Shown here piece after piece: positions 24,570-32,674 of a stretch of DNA of 64,000 bases; within the stretch, counting starts at the first letter, position 1; every line of letters starts with the position of its first letter. Where the stretch lies: the NCBI RefSeq assembly GCF_017742835.1, contig NZ_CP072392.1:2788387-2852386 (forward strand), read 5' to 3'. The notes beneath the pieces are model-generated. The model had not been told where the DNA came from. It made no database searches and was given only the letters and a program-made list of their open reading frames with translations. Origin of the DNA: Aquabacter sp. L1I39. GTDB lineage: Bacteria > Pseudomonadota > Alphaproteobacteria > Rhizobiales > Xanthobacteraceae. Both the position numbers and the translations under genes were made by a program.

Positions 24570-25484
24570 ATGCCGCGCGCCTTGTGGAAGGGAGTTCTGG
24601 ATCTTGGGGCGCTCACCTGTCCGGTGAGCCTTTATTCCGCGACCGCCACGTCGCAGCGGATTTCCTTCCACACCATCAACCGCGCCACCGGCCACCGCGT
24701 GCACCGCCGCTTCGTTGACATCGACACCGGCGAGGATGTGGACCGGGACGCGCAGGTGAAGGGCTATGAGAAGGCTGCCGGCTCCTATGTGGTGCTGGAG
24801 CCGGAGGAGGTGGCACAGGCGGTGCCCGAAAGCGATAAGCGCCTGGCGCTGGAAGCCTTCATCCCCTGCGCAGAGGTGGAGACCGTCTATTTCGACCAGC
24901 CTTATTTCCTGGCTCCCGCTGATTCCAGCGGCGAAGAGACGTTCGTTCTGCTGCGGGAGGGCATGCGCAAGGCCAAGGTGGCGGCGCTCACCCGCGCGGT
25001 CCTGTTTCGGAGGGTGCGCACCCTCATGCTGCGACCGGACGGGCCGGGTTTCGTCGCGACCACGCTGAATTTCGACTATGAGGTGAAGTCGGCGGCGGAC
25101 GCCTTTGCTGATGTGCCGCGCACGCGCCTGAAAGGCGAGATGTTGGAGCTGGCCGAACACATTATCCGCACCAAGGCGGGGCACTTCGATCCTTCCGCCT
25201 ACGAGAACGCCCACGAGGCCGCGCTGGCCGAACTGGTGAAGGCCAAGCTCGCCGGCAAGGCCATCAAGCCCCGCGCCGCGCCCAAGAGCGCGAAGGTGGT
25301 GGACCTCATGTCGGCCCTTCGCGACAGCGCGCGGCTGGCGGGGCAGGGGGCGGACAAGCCTGCGCCCGGCCCGGCGGCCAAAAGCTCGGGCAGCGGCACG
25401 CTCAAGACCACGACCAAGGCCACGACGAAGAAGACGGCAGCAAAGACCACGAAGTCCGCCACGCCGCGCCGCAAGGCGAGCTAG
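24570..25484 (+). CDS. ku1: Ku protein, first copy (non-homologous end joining)
   Basis: A 304-residue bacterial Ku homologue that threads onto DNA ends as a homodimer and recruits LigD. The Ku core runs from MPRALWKGVLDLGALTCPVS to about residue 230, with FHTINRATGHRV and RRFVDIDTGEDV. After the core comes VVDLMSALRDSA and a Lys/Thr/Ala-rich basic tail of about 40 residues, as in extended bacterial Ku tails that contact DNA. The ATG at 24570 is the canonical start; an earlier in-frame extension is not conserved in type. ligD follows after 18 bases. Confidence 0.93.
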   Translation: MPRALWKGVLDLGALTCPVSLYSATATSQRISFHTINRATGHRVHRRFVDIDTGEDVDRDAQVKGYEKAAGSYVVLEPEEVAQAVPESDKRLALEAFIPCAEVETVYFDQPYFLAPADSSGEETFVLLREGMRKAKVAALTRAVLFRRVRTLMLRPDGPGFVATTLNFDYEVKSAADAFADVPRTRLKGEMLELAEHIIRTKAGHFDPSAYENAHEAALAELVKAKLAGKAIKPRAAPKSAKVVDLMSALRDSARLAGQGADKPAPGPAAKSSGSGTLKTTTKATTKKTAAKTTKSATPRRKAS

Positions 25485-25502
25485 CCTGACCGAGGCCGCC
25501 TC

Positions 25503-28040
25503 ATGTCCCTCGCCACCTATCGCAAGAAGCGCAATTTCAAGGTCACGCCGGAGCCCAAGGGCCGCAAGGGCGAGGCGAAGGGGGCCCATTACCTGATCCA
25601 GAAGCATGCGGCCCGGCGCCTCCATTACGATTTGCGCCTGGAACTGGATGGGGTCCTGAAGAGCTGGGCCGTGACCCGCGGGCCGAGCCTGGTGGCCGGT
25701 GAAAAGCGGCTCGCGGTGGAGGTGGAGGACCATCCCCTCGCTTATGGCGATTTCGAGGGCACCATCCCCAAGGGCGAATATGGCGGGGGCACCGTCCTAT
25801 TGTGGGATCGGGGCACCTGGGAGCCTATTGGCGATCCCCATGAGGGGCTGAAATCCGGTCAATTGGACTTCCGGTTGCACGGGGAAAAGCTCGGTGGTCG
25901 CTGGCACCTGGTGCGCATGCACCGCAAGGAGCGGGACACGCGCGACAATTGGCTGCTCATCAAGGGCGAGGACGAAGCCGCTCGTCCCGCAGGCGCCGAA
26001 GACATTCTGGACGAGGCGCCACGATCAGTGAAAACGGGGCGCCTGATTGCCGATGTGGAGGGAGAGCCGCCGGGTTGGTCCTCGAAGACGGGACCGATCA
26101 AGAAGCTGGCTAATGAAAAACAGCCAACCAGCCCCGCACGCAAGAAGCGCACCGTCAAGACCAAAGCGGGGCCAAAAAACTCTTCCGCACCAAAGCCTCC
26201 GCCGGACTTCGCGGAGCCCATGCTGGCGCGCCTCGTGGACAAGGCGCCCAGGGGAGAGAGCTGGTTGCACGAGGTAAAGTTTGACGGCTACAGACTTCTT
26301 GGCCGGATCGAGGAGGGGACTGTGAGGCTTCTGACTCGCAGCGCCCTGGATTGGACCGCACGCTTCGGATCAGCGATCCCGGAGGCGCTTGCCGCGCTTG
26401 GTTTGACCAACGGCCTCCTGGATGGCGAGATCATTGTTGAGAACGGGGCGGGCGCCTCGGACTTTTCCGCCTTGCAGGCTGACCTCGCCGAAGGGCGCAG
26501 TGACCGCTTTGTCTATTATGCCTTCGACCTCCTGTACCTGGATGGCGAGGATTTGCGCACCTTGCCGCTGATCGAACGCAAGGCACGGCTGGCGCGGCTG
26601 CTAAAGGGGCAAGGTGGCCCATTGCGCTTTTCCAGCCACTTCGACGAGAGCGGTGCCACCGTGCTGCGCCATGCCTGCCGGCTCGGGCTGGAGGGTGTCG
26701 TCTCCAAGGAGCGCGGCTCGCCCTATCGCTCGGGTCGGGGACGGTCCTGGGTGAAGTCCAAATGCACAGCGCGGCAGGAATTCGTGATCGGCGGCTTCGT
26801 GCCCTCCACCACCGGCGCGGATCTGATCGGCTCGTTGGCGCTGGGGGTGAACGAGGACGGCAAGCTCCGTCATGTGGGACGCGTGGGCACCGGCTTTGGT
26901 GCGGCCATTGCCCGGGACCTTCACAAGCGCCTCTCCGCCCTTCAGGTGGAACAATCCCCCTTTGACGGACCCTTGACGGCAGAGGCGCGACGGGGCGTCA
27001 CCTTCGTGCGCCCCGAGCTGGTGGCCGAGGTGGAATTCCGGGCCTGGACCGGCGACGGTCATCTGCGCCACGCCTCGTTCCGTGGCCTCCGGGAAGACAA
27101 GGTGGCCGCCGAGGTGGTGGCCGAGCGCCCGGCGGCCCGGACGAAGGCAAAGGACAATGCTGTGCCCCGCCGCACCGTGAAACTGACACATCCCGACCGG
27201 CTCTATTGGCCCGAGGAGGGCATCACCAAGGAGGGGCTGGCGGACTATTACGCGGAGGTCTGGCCTGCCATCGCGCCTTTCCTCATCGGCCGGCCGCTGG
27301 CGCTGGTGCGCTGCCCCGATGGCATCCATGGCCCGCGCTTCTTTCAGAAGCATGCCTGGAAGGGCCTCAACCCGCGCATTGTGCTGGTGAGCGACCCCAA
27401 GGAGAAAACGGGCGCGCCCCTCATTTCCATCGCCGATCTCGATGGGCTCATCGGCCTTGTCCAGGCAGCGGTGCTGGAGATCCACCCCTGGGGATCCACC
27501 ATCGAGGATTGGGAACGGCCCGACACGCTGGTGATGGACCTCGACCCCGGCGAGGATGTGCCCTGGACGCGGGTCATTGCCGCCGCCGAGGAAGTGAAGG
27601 CGCGCATGGAGGCGGCGGGCCTCGCGGCGTTTGTGAAGACCTCCGGCGGCAAGGGCCTGCATGTGGTGACGCCCCTCAAGCCCAGCGCCAATTGGGCCGA
27701 GGCCAAGGCCTTCAGCAAGGCCGTCGCCCAATCCATGGCTGCCGATAGCCCGGACCTCTATACGGCGACCATCACCAAGTCGAAGCGCGTCGGGCGGATC
27801 CTGGTGGATTATCTGCGCAACCAGCACGGCGCCACGGCGGTGGCGGCCTATTCGACGCGTGCCCGGGAGGGTGCGGCCGTCTCCATGCCGATCGCCTGGG
27901 AGGAATTGACCCCCGCCATTGGCCCGGCGGCTTTTACGATTCTCAACACGCCCGGGCGCCTGAATGCCCTCGCCAAGCGTCCGTGGGACGGCTTTCGCGC
28001 GGCGGCCGTGCCTCTTCCCAAGGCGAAGGCGCGCAAATAA
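25503..28040 (+). CDS. ligD: ATP-dependent DNA ligase LigD (phosphoesterase-ligase-polymerase)
   Basis: An 845-residue multidomain end-joining enzyme. Order: 3'-phosphoesterase (about residues 25-175, with HYDLRLELDGVLKSWAV and HPLAYGDFEGTIPKGEYGGG); a Lys/Pro-rich linker; ATP ligase (about 235-545) with the nucleotidyl lysine Lys259 in EVKFDGYRL and EGVVSKERGSPYRSGR; and C-terminal primase-polymerase (about 565-840) with catalytic Asp679 and Asp681 in VMDLDPGED. All three active sites look intact. It is cotranscribed with ku1 and ends six bases from the convergent ku2. Confidence 0.96.
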   Translation: MSLATYRKKRNFKVTPEPKGRKGEAKGAHYLIQKHAARRLHYDLRLELDGVLKSWAVTRGPSLVAGEKRLAVEVEDHPLAYGDFEGTIPKGEYGGGTVLLWDRGTWEPIGDPHEGLKSGQLDFRLHGEKLGGRWHLVRMHRKERDTRDNWLLIKGEDEAARPAGAEDILDEAPRSVKTGRLIADVEGEPPGWSSKTGPIKKLANEKQPTSPARKKRTVKTKAGPKNSSAPKPPPDFAEPMLARLVDKAPRGESWLHEVKFDGYRLLGRIEEGTVRLLTRSALDWTARFGSAIPEALAALGLTNGLLDGEIIVENGAGASDFSALQADLAEGRSDRFVYYAFDLLYLDGEDLRTLPLIERKARLARLLKGQGGPLRFSSHFDESGATVLRHACRLGLEGVVSKERGSPYRSGRGRSWVKSKCTARQEFVIGGFVPSTTGADLIGSLALGVNEDGKLRHVGRVGTGFGAAIARDLHKRLSALQVEQSPFDGPLTAEARRGVTFVRPELVAEVEFRAWTGDGHLRHASFRGLREDKVAAEVVAERPAARTKAKDNAVPRRTVKLTHPDRLYWPEEGITKEGLADYYAEVWPAIAPFLIGRPLALVRCPDGIHGPRFFQKHAWKGLNPRIVLVSDPKEKTGAPLISIADLDGLIGLVQAAVLEIHPWGSTIEDWERPDTLVMDLDPGEDVPWTRVIAAAEEVKARMEAAGLAAFVKTSGGKGLHVVTPLKPSANWAEAKAFSKAVAQSMAADSPDLYTATITKSKRVGRILVDYLRNQHGATAVAAYSTRAREGAAVSMPIAWEELTPAIGPAAFTILNTPGRLNALAKRPWDGFRAAAVPLPKAKARK

Positions 28041-28046
28041 AGCGCG

Positions 28047-28862
28047 TCATCCCTTGCGCTTGCCGGACTTTTCGCCCGCAATGCTCCGGCGCAGCGCTTC
28101 CATGATGTCGACCACATTGTCGCCGTCCCCCTCCTTCGGCGCGGGAGCGGCCTTGGAGGGCTTGCGCGGCTTTTTGGTCTTCTTGCCGGCGATAATGTCC
28201 AAGAGCTTGGCCTGCACGGGATCAGAGACGAAATCCGGGCTCCAGTCGCGGGTGCGTTCGTCAATCAGCGCCGTCATGAGTTTCATGGCCTTGGCGTCCG
28301 GGGAGGCCTTGCCGATGGCATCGAACACCTCCTGCGGGTCGCGCACCTCGTCGCCATAGCGCAAGGTCCACACCACAATCCCGCCCTCGCGCGGGGCGAG
28401 CATCACCGCATGCTCGCGGCCATGGAGGATGAGGCGGGAAATGCCCACTTGGCCGGTGGCGTCCATGGCATCGCGGATGACGCAATAGGCTTCCTCGCCC
28501 ACTTTGCCGTCGGGGGTGAGGAAATGGGGGCGGTCGAGAAAGATCCAGCCGATGCTGTCGGCGGGCACGAACATCTCGATGTCGAGGGTGCGCCTATTCT
28601 CCAGCGCCACGGCTTCCAGCTCCTCGTCCTCCACGATCACATGGCTGTCCTCGCCGGTGCGATAGCCGCGCGCGAGGCCGTCATCTTCCACCACCTTGCC
28701 CGACACTGCGTCCACATACTCGCTGACCACGCGATTGCCCGTGGCGCGGTTCAAGGTGTGGAAGCGCACCTTGGCGCTCTCCGTGGTGGCTGGCGTCATG
28801 GCCACCGGGCAAGTGACGAGCGAGAGCTTCAGATAGCCCTTCCAGAAGGTGCGCGGTGCCAT
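28047..28862 (-). CDS. ku2: Ku protein, second copy
   Basis: A 271-residue Ku homologue, clearly different in sequence from ku1 but collinear with it: MAPRTFWKGYLKLSLVTCPV, FHTLNRATGNRV, EYVDAVSGKVV, then VVDIMEALRRSI and a short basic C-terminus. The tail is shorter than in ku1. It may form heterodimers with Ku1 or act with another LigD. It is convergent with ligD and has its own upstream stress-type promoter match. Multiple Ku copies are known in Rhizobiales. Confidence 0.93.
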   Translation of the reverse strand: MAPRTFWKGYLKLSLVTCPVAMTPATTESAKVRFHTLNRATGNRVVSEYVDAVSGKVVEDDGLARGYRTGEDSHVIVEDEELEAVALENRRTLDIEMFVPADSIGWIFLDRPHFLTPDGKVGEEAYCVIRDAMDATGQVGISRLILHGREHAVMLAPREGGIVVWTLRYGDEVRDPQEVFDAIGKASPDAKAMKLMTALIDERTRDWSPDFVSDPVQAKLLDIIAGKKTKKPRKPSKAAPAPKEGDGDNVVDIMEALRRSIAGEKSGKRKG

Positions 28863-28892
28863 GGCCGGTTTCCTGTGCGTGTGCGTGACGCG

Positions 28893-28917
28893 AACCCGGC
28901 AGGCGGCCTGTGGTTCC
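28893..28917 (-). promoter_or_regulatory. EcfG-like promoter before ku2
   Basis: On the minus strand GGAAC (28917-28913), 16 bases, GGTT (28896-28893). The -35 box is exact; the -10 box has one change from CGTT. The ku2 ATG is 30 bases downstream. Confidence 0.5.
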
Positions 28918-28927
28918 CCTCGGCCCG

Positions 28928-29641
28928 TCAGGGGCGATGGGATGGGGCAAGGGACAATCGCGTGCGCAGAGCCGCCCGCATATGGGCGCGGGCTGCCTGT
29001 TCCGCGCCATCGGCGTCGCGGGCGGTGATGGCATCCAGAATGGCCCTGTGCTCGGCGCGGGCGGCCTCGGGGCGGCCAGGGGCGGAGAAGGTGCTGATGC
29101 CCAGCAAGGCGATATTGTCGTCGAGGACGCGCGTCGCCTCGTCCAGATAGGCGTTGCGGGCGGCGCGATGGATGGCGGCGTGGAAATCCCGGTTGACCCG
29201 CGCCAGTTCCCCATAATCAGCCCCCTCGCGGCCGAAGGCGGCCTCAAGGTCGGCCAGCGCCGCCAGTTCGGGGGGCGAGGCATGCTGCGCGGCGAGGCGC
29301 GCGGCGGCGCCTTCCAGGATTTCGCGCATGGAATAAAGCTCGATCACCTCTGAGGGCGAAAGGGCTCGCACCGTCAGGCCCCGCCCGCCGGCCGTCTCCA
29401 GCAGCCGCTTCTCCAGCAGTCGGCCAAGGGCCTCGCGCACTGGCGTGCGGCTCATGCCGAAGCGGGCGGCGACATCCTGCTCGCGCAGCCGGTCGCCCGC
29501 TTTCAGGATCCCTTCGCGAATCTGGTCGAGAATCGCCCGATAGGCCGCCTCGCCGCGCGAGAGGTGGGCGAAAGGCTGGGCCTCCCCCGCCAGCGCCAAG
29601 TCCGGTGCGGCTTCGTCGTCCGAAAGGGGCGTTCCTGCCAT
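28928..29641 (-). CDS. GntR-family regulator with FCD domain
   Basis: A 237-residue GntR/FadR-type repressor. The winged helix holds LREQDVAARFGMSRTPVREA, the GntR signature, and the FCD ligand domain follows (IELYSMREILEGAAARLA, then NRDFHAAIHRAARN and EHRAILDAITARDADGAEQ with metal-ligand histidines). The ATG at 29641 fits; the frame upstream is not GntR-like. No catabolic gene sits next to it, so the regulated pathway is unknown. A palindrome lies 77 bases upstream. Confidence 0.9.
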   Translation of the reverse strand: MAGTPLSDDEAAPDLALAGEAQPFAHLSRGEAAYRAILDQIREGILKAGDRLREQDVAARFGMSRTPVREALGRLLEKRLLETAGGRGLTVRALSPSEVIELYSMREILEGAAARLAAQHASPPELAALADLEAAFGREGADYGELARVNRDFHAAIHRAARNAYLDEATRVLDDNIALLGISTFSAPGRPEAARAEHRAILDAITARDADGAEQAARAHMRAALRTRLSLAPSHRP

Positions 29642-29717
29642 GTCTCCATCCGTCCGGCGAGCCTCAAGGCGGGCCCGCCCTCTTATAGCAGGCGGGGCGG
29701 ACGGTGGCAGGGTTTTG

Positions 29718-29735
29718 TGTATGTCATTGCATACA
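29718..29735. promoter_or_regulatory. Candidate GntR operator
   Basis: Palindrome TGTATG-N6-CATACA in an AT-rich patch, 77-94 bases upstream of the gntR start and 14 bases after the MOSC gene stop. The form is close to the TGTATACA-type sites of FCD regulators and suggests autoregulation. Confidence 0.5.
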
Positions 29736-29748
29736 ATGTCCGCAATGC

Positions 29749-30447
29749 TCACCCCTGCGCCCCGTCGGGGCCTATGAGGCGGCGGCGCCAATCCTCCACC
29801 TGCCCGGTCTCCAGACGGCGCAAGGCGAGGCGGCGCCAGGTGTCCGGCAGGGGCGGCAGCCGCGCCATCTCGCCCAGGCCGTACCGGTCGTCCGTCTCCA
29901 CATAAAGCAGGCGCGAGAGGCGGGTCAGCGGCCAATGGGGCAGGGGACGGTCCAGAAGTTCAAGCGCATCCCCCGCCGCCACCGGCCCCTCCTGCCGCAC
30001 GCGATAATACCAGCCGGTGCGGCCACTCCGCTGTACGCGGATCGCCATGTCCGGGCAGTCGAATCGGTGGTTCAGCTTCCAGCAGGGCTGGCGGCCCTGG
30101 CTGACCTCCAGCACGGCGCCACCCAGGGCGAATACGTCGCCGAGGCAGATGTCCGCTTCCGTGACTCCGTGGGTTGAGAAGTTCTCCCCAAAGGCGCCCG
30201 GCTCATTGAGCACTGAGCGCGGACCAATCTCCGCCCGCCAGGCGTCATAATGCGTGCGGTCATAATGGTGCACCGCCTTGTCCGGCCCGCCATGATGGCG
30301 AAGGTCGCCCTGTCCGTCGCCGGCAAGGCCGAGGCGGCTCAGGAAGACCGGTCCGGCCACGGGGCGCTTGGCGATGCCACTCCCATCGCCGCGGGGGCCG
30401 AAGGGCTGGACCTGCCCGATGAGGAGCGCGTTCAGCGTCAAGATCAT
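29749..30447 (-). CDS. MOSC-domain protein (YiiM-like)
   Basis: A 232-residue MOSC protein of the YiiM type. It has the conserved LAGDGQGDLRHHGGPDKAVHHY, GAFGENFSTHGV and the cysteine in QGRQPCWKLNHRF that is proposed to ligate the molybdenum cofactor or sulfur. YiiM proteins reduce N-hydroxylated bases such as 6-hydroxylaminopurine. The start overlaps the amidotransferase stop (ATGA), so the two are translated together. Confidence 0.87.
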   Translation of the reverse strand: MILTLNALLIGQVQPFGPRGDGSGIAKRPVAGPVFLSRLGLAGDGQGDLRHHGGPDKAVHHYDRTHYDAWRAEIGPRSVLNEPGAFGENFSTHGVTEADICLGDVFALGGAVLEVSQGRQPCWKLNHRFDCPDMAIRVQRSGRTGWYYRVRQEGPVAAGDALELLDRPLPHWPLTRLSRLLYVETDDRYGLGEMARLPPLPDTWRRLALRRLETGQVEDWRRRLIGPDGAQG

Positions 30448-31148
30448 GTCTCAAGGCTCGCCAGCCAGTCCGCAAGCATGGCCGAGCCCGCCTGGCGCAA
30501 GGCGTCGCCATGCCGAGCGGCTCCAAGCCGCAGCGCCACGGGATCGATGGCCGCCCCGGCCAGTTCCGCCGCATGACCGATCAGCCACCGCTCGAACCCG
30601 CTGGCAAGGTCCGCCTCGGGGTGGAACTGCAGGCCGAGCACATTCGGCCCCATGGCAAAGGCCTGGTTGCGGCACAAAGGCGTGGCGGCGAGGGGAAGGC
30701 TGCCCGCGGGCAGGTCAAACATGTCGCCATGCCAGTGCAGAACCGGAACGTCGGCAAGGTGCCGCAACGGACCCCGCGCGCCATCCGGCGTCAGGGCCAA
30801 GGGCGAGAAGCCGATCTCCTTCACCCCGGTGGCGCCCACCTTGGCGCCGAGCGCGGCGGCCATCATCTGGGCCCCAAGGCAGAGGCCGAGGGTGGGCCGG
30901 CCGGCGGCAAGGCGGGTGCGCAGGAGGTCTAATTCATCGAGCAGGACCGGATAGGTCCTGGTCTCATAGACGCCGATGGGGCCGCCCAAAGCGATGACGA
31001 GGTCGGTGCGGACCGGGTCAATCGTCCAGAGCGGATCGACGCCCACATCAACATAGCGCACGCCATAGCCCGCCGCCTCGATCACGGGCGCGAACGTGCC
31101 CAGATCCTCGAAATGAACGTGCCGGAGCGCGACGGCGGTCTTCAGCAT
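30444..31148 (-). CDS. Class I glutamine amidotransferase-like protein
   Basis: A 234-residue free-standing GATase1 domain with the catalytic triad Cys90 (LGLCLGAQ), His176 and Glu178 (LQFHPEAD). Oxyanion residues in ALGGPIGVYE are present. It resembles the GMP synthase glutaminase-like group that includes gamma-glutamyl hydrolases of polyamine or other amide metabolism; the substrate is unknown. It is cotranslated with the MOSC gene and divergent from a MocR regulator across an 89-base gap, which makes it the likely MocR target. Confidence 0.82.
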   Translation of the reverse strand: MLKTAVALRHVHFEDLGTFAPVIEAAGYGVRYVDVGVDPLWTIDPVRTDLVIALGGPIGVYETRTYPVLLDELDLLRTRLAAGRPTLGLCLGAQMMAAALGAKVGATGVKEIGFSPLALTPDGARGPLRHLADVPVLHWHGDMFDLPAGSLPLAATPLCRNQAFAMGPNVLGLQFHPEADLASGFERWLIGHAAELAGAAIDPVALRLGAARHGDALRQAGSAMLADWLASLET

Positions 31149-31196
31149 GGCCCTTCCTCCTGCGGCTGTGGCGGCTTGATAAGAGCGCCCCGGAGG

Positions 31197-31218
31197 GTCA
31201 AAAAGAGCCAGTTTTGAC
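31197..31218. promoter_or_regulatory. Candidate MocR operator
   Basis: Perfect dyad GTCAAAA (31197-31203), eight bases, TTTTGAC (31212-31218) in the divergent gap, 48 bases from the amidotransferase start and 19 bases from the mocR start. The right arm includes a TTGACA-like -35 hexamer. Confidence 0.5.
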
Positions 31219-31237
31219 AAATCGAATAGGCCGGTGG

Positions 31238-32674
31238 ATGGATGAGATCATCTTTTCTCTGGAGCCGGGCGGGGCGCGGCCGGTCTTCCTTGAGTTAAGC
31301 GAGGCCCTGATCGCCGCCATTACCGCCGGCCGCCTGCGGCCCGGGCAACGCCTGCCGGGAACGCGCGCGCTGGCGCGAACCCTCGGGCTCAACCGCAACA
31401 CGGTGGACGCCGCGTATCAGGAGGCGGTGCTCCAGGGCTGGCTTGAGGCGCGGGCATCCAGTGGCACCTATGTGGCGCGCGACCTGCCGGACGGGACCGC
31501 GCCATCTGGAGGCACGGCGAAGAACGCGCCCGTCGCGGCTGCGAAGGTGCGGACGGCTCAGCCGCGCCTGTCCTTCTCGGACGGCGCGCCGGACGTGCGC
31601 CTGCTCCCGGTGGCGGAGATCGCCCGCGCCCTGCGACGCGTGCTGCGCGGGCCGGACCTGCGCGCCTCCGGTGCCTATGGCGACCCGCGCGGAGCACAGG
31701 CGTTGCGGGAGCAGTTGGCGCAGCATCTTGCTGCCCAGCGGGGCCTCGCCATCGATGCCGATGACGTGCTCGTCACCCGCGGCAGCCAGATGGCCCTCTT
31801 CCTGGCCGCCCGTTGCCTCGCCGCCCAGGGCGCCGCCATTGCCATGGAGGAGCCGGGCTATCCGCTGGCCGCCGCGGCCTTCCGGGCGGCGGGCCTGCGG
31901 GTTGTGGGGGTGCCGGTGGATGAAAGCGGGCTCTCCCTGACCGCCTTGGAGCAGACGGTCACGACCGATCCTTCCCTCCGGGCGGTGTATGTGACGCCCC
32001 ATCACCAATATCCCACCACCGTCACGCTGGGTGCTACGCGCCGGGTGGCGCTGCTCGATCTCGCCCGGCGGCATGATTTTACTATCATCGAGGACGATTA
32101 CGACCACGACTACCGCTACGATGGCCGGCCCGTCCTGCCGCTCGGTGCGCGGGCAGGGGGAGACGTGCGGCTCGTCTATGTGGGGTCGCTTTCCAAGCTG
32201 CTCGCGCCAGGCTTGAGGCTCGGCTATGCGGTGGCCCCGCCTGAACTGCTGGGGCCGATGGCAGAGCTGCGTCAGGCCATCGAGCGGCAGGGCGACCTGC
32301 CCCTCGAACTGGCGGTGGCGGCCCTCATGCGGGAGGGCGATCTCTGGCGCCATCTGCGCAAGAGCCGGCGCATCTATGAGGACCGGCGCGACGCTCTGTG
32401 CGATCTGTTGCGCGCCCGTCTCGGTGATCGGCTTGCCTTCACGAAGCCGGTGGGCGGGCTGGCGCTGTGGGCGCGGCTGGGTCAAGGGCAGGATGCTGGA
32501 CGGTGGAGCGCGGCAGCGGCGGCGCAGGGGCTCGCCGTGACCCCGGCCAGCGCCTTCTGCCTCCATGGCGAGACGGCCCCCCAGGCCTTCCGCCTGGGCT
32601 TTGCCGGGCTGGATGGGCGGGAAATGGCCGAAGCGGTGGACCTGCTGGCACGCGCGTCCGAGGAGGTCAGGTGA
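31238..32674 (+). CDS. MocR/PdxR-family regulator (GntR winged helix fused to aminotransferase)
   Basis: A 478-residue MocR regulator. The N-terminal winged helix (about residues 12-78, with LPGTRALARTLGLNRNTVDA) is joined by a Lys/Ala/Pro linker to a fold-type I aminotransferase-like domain with the PLP lysine in GSLSKLLAPGLRLGY, EEPGYPLAAAAFR and DDYDHDYRYDG. These use PLP or an amino compound as effector. ATG 31238 is preferred; TTG at 31214 would overlap the dyad. The last eight bases overlap the convergent epimerase gene. Confidence 0.9.
   Translation: MDEIIFSLEPGGARPVFLELSEALIAAITAGRLRPGQRLPGTRALARTLGLNRNTVDAAYQEAVLQGWLEARASSGTYVARDLPDGTAPSGGTAKNAPVAAAKVRTAQPRLSFSDGAPDVRLLPVAEIARALRRVLRGPDLRASGAYGDPRGAQALREQLAQHLAAQRGLAIDADDVLVTRGSQMALFLAARCLAAQGAAIAMEEPGYPLAAAAFRAAGLRVVGVPVDESGLSLTALEQTVTTDPSLRAVYVTPHHQYPTTVTLGATRRVALLDLARRHDFTIIEDDYDHDYRYDGRPVLPLGARAGGDVRLVYVGSLSKLLAPGLRLGYAVAPPELLGPMAELRQAIERQGDLPLELAVAALMREGDLWRHLRKSRRIYEDRRDALCDLLRARLGDRLAFTKPVGGLALWARLGQGQDAGRWSAAAAAQGLAVTPASAFCLHGETAPQAFRLGFAGLDGREMAEAVDLLARASEEVR

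Noticed and set aside
24348..25733. A 461-codon minus-strand open frame across ku1
   Set aside because: Ku1 on the plus strand is unmistakable; the shadow has no recognisable motif.
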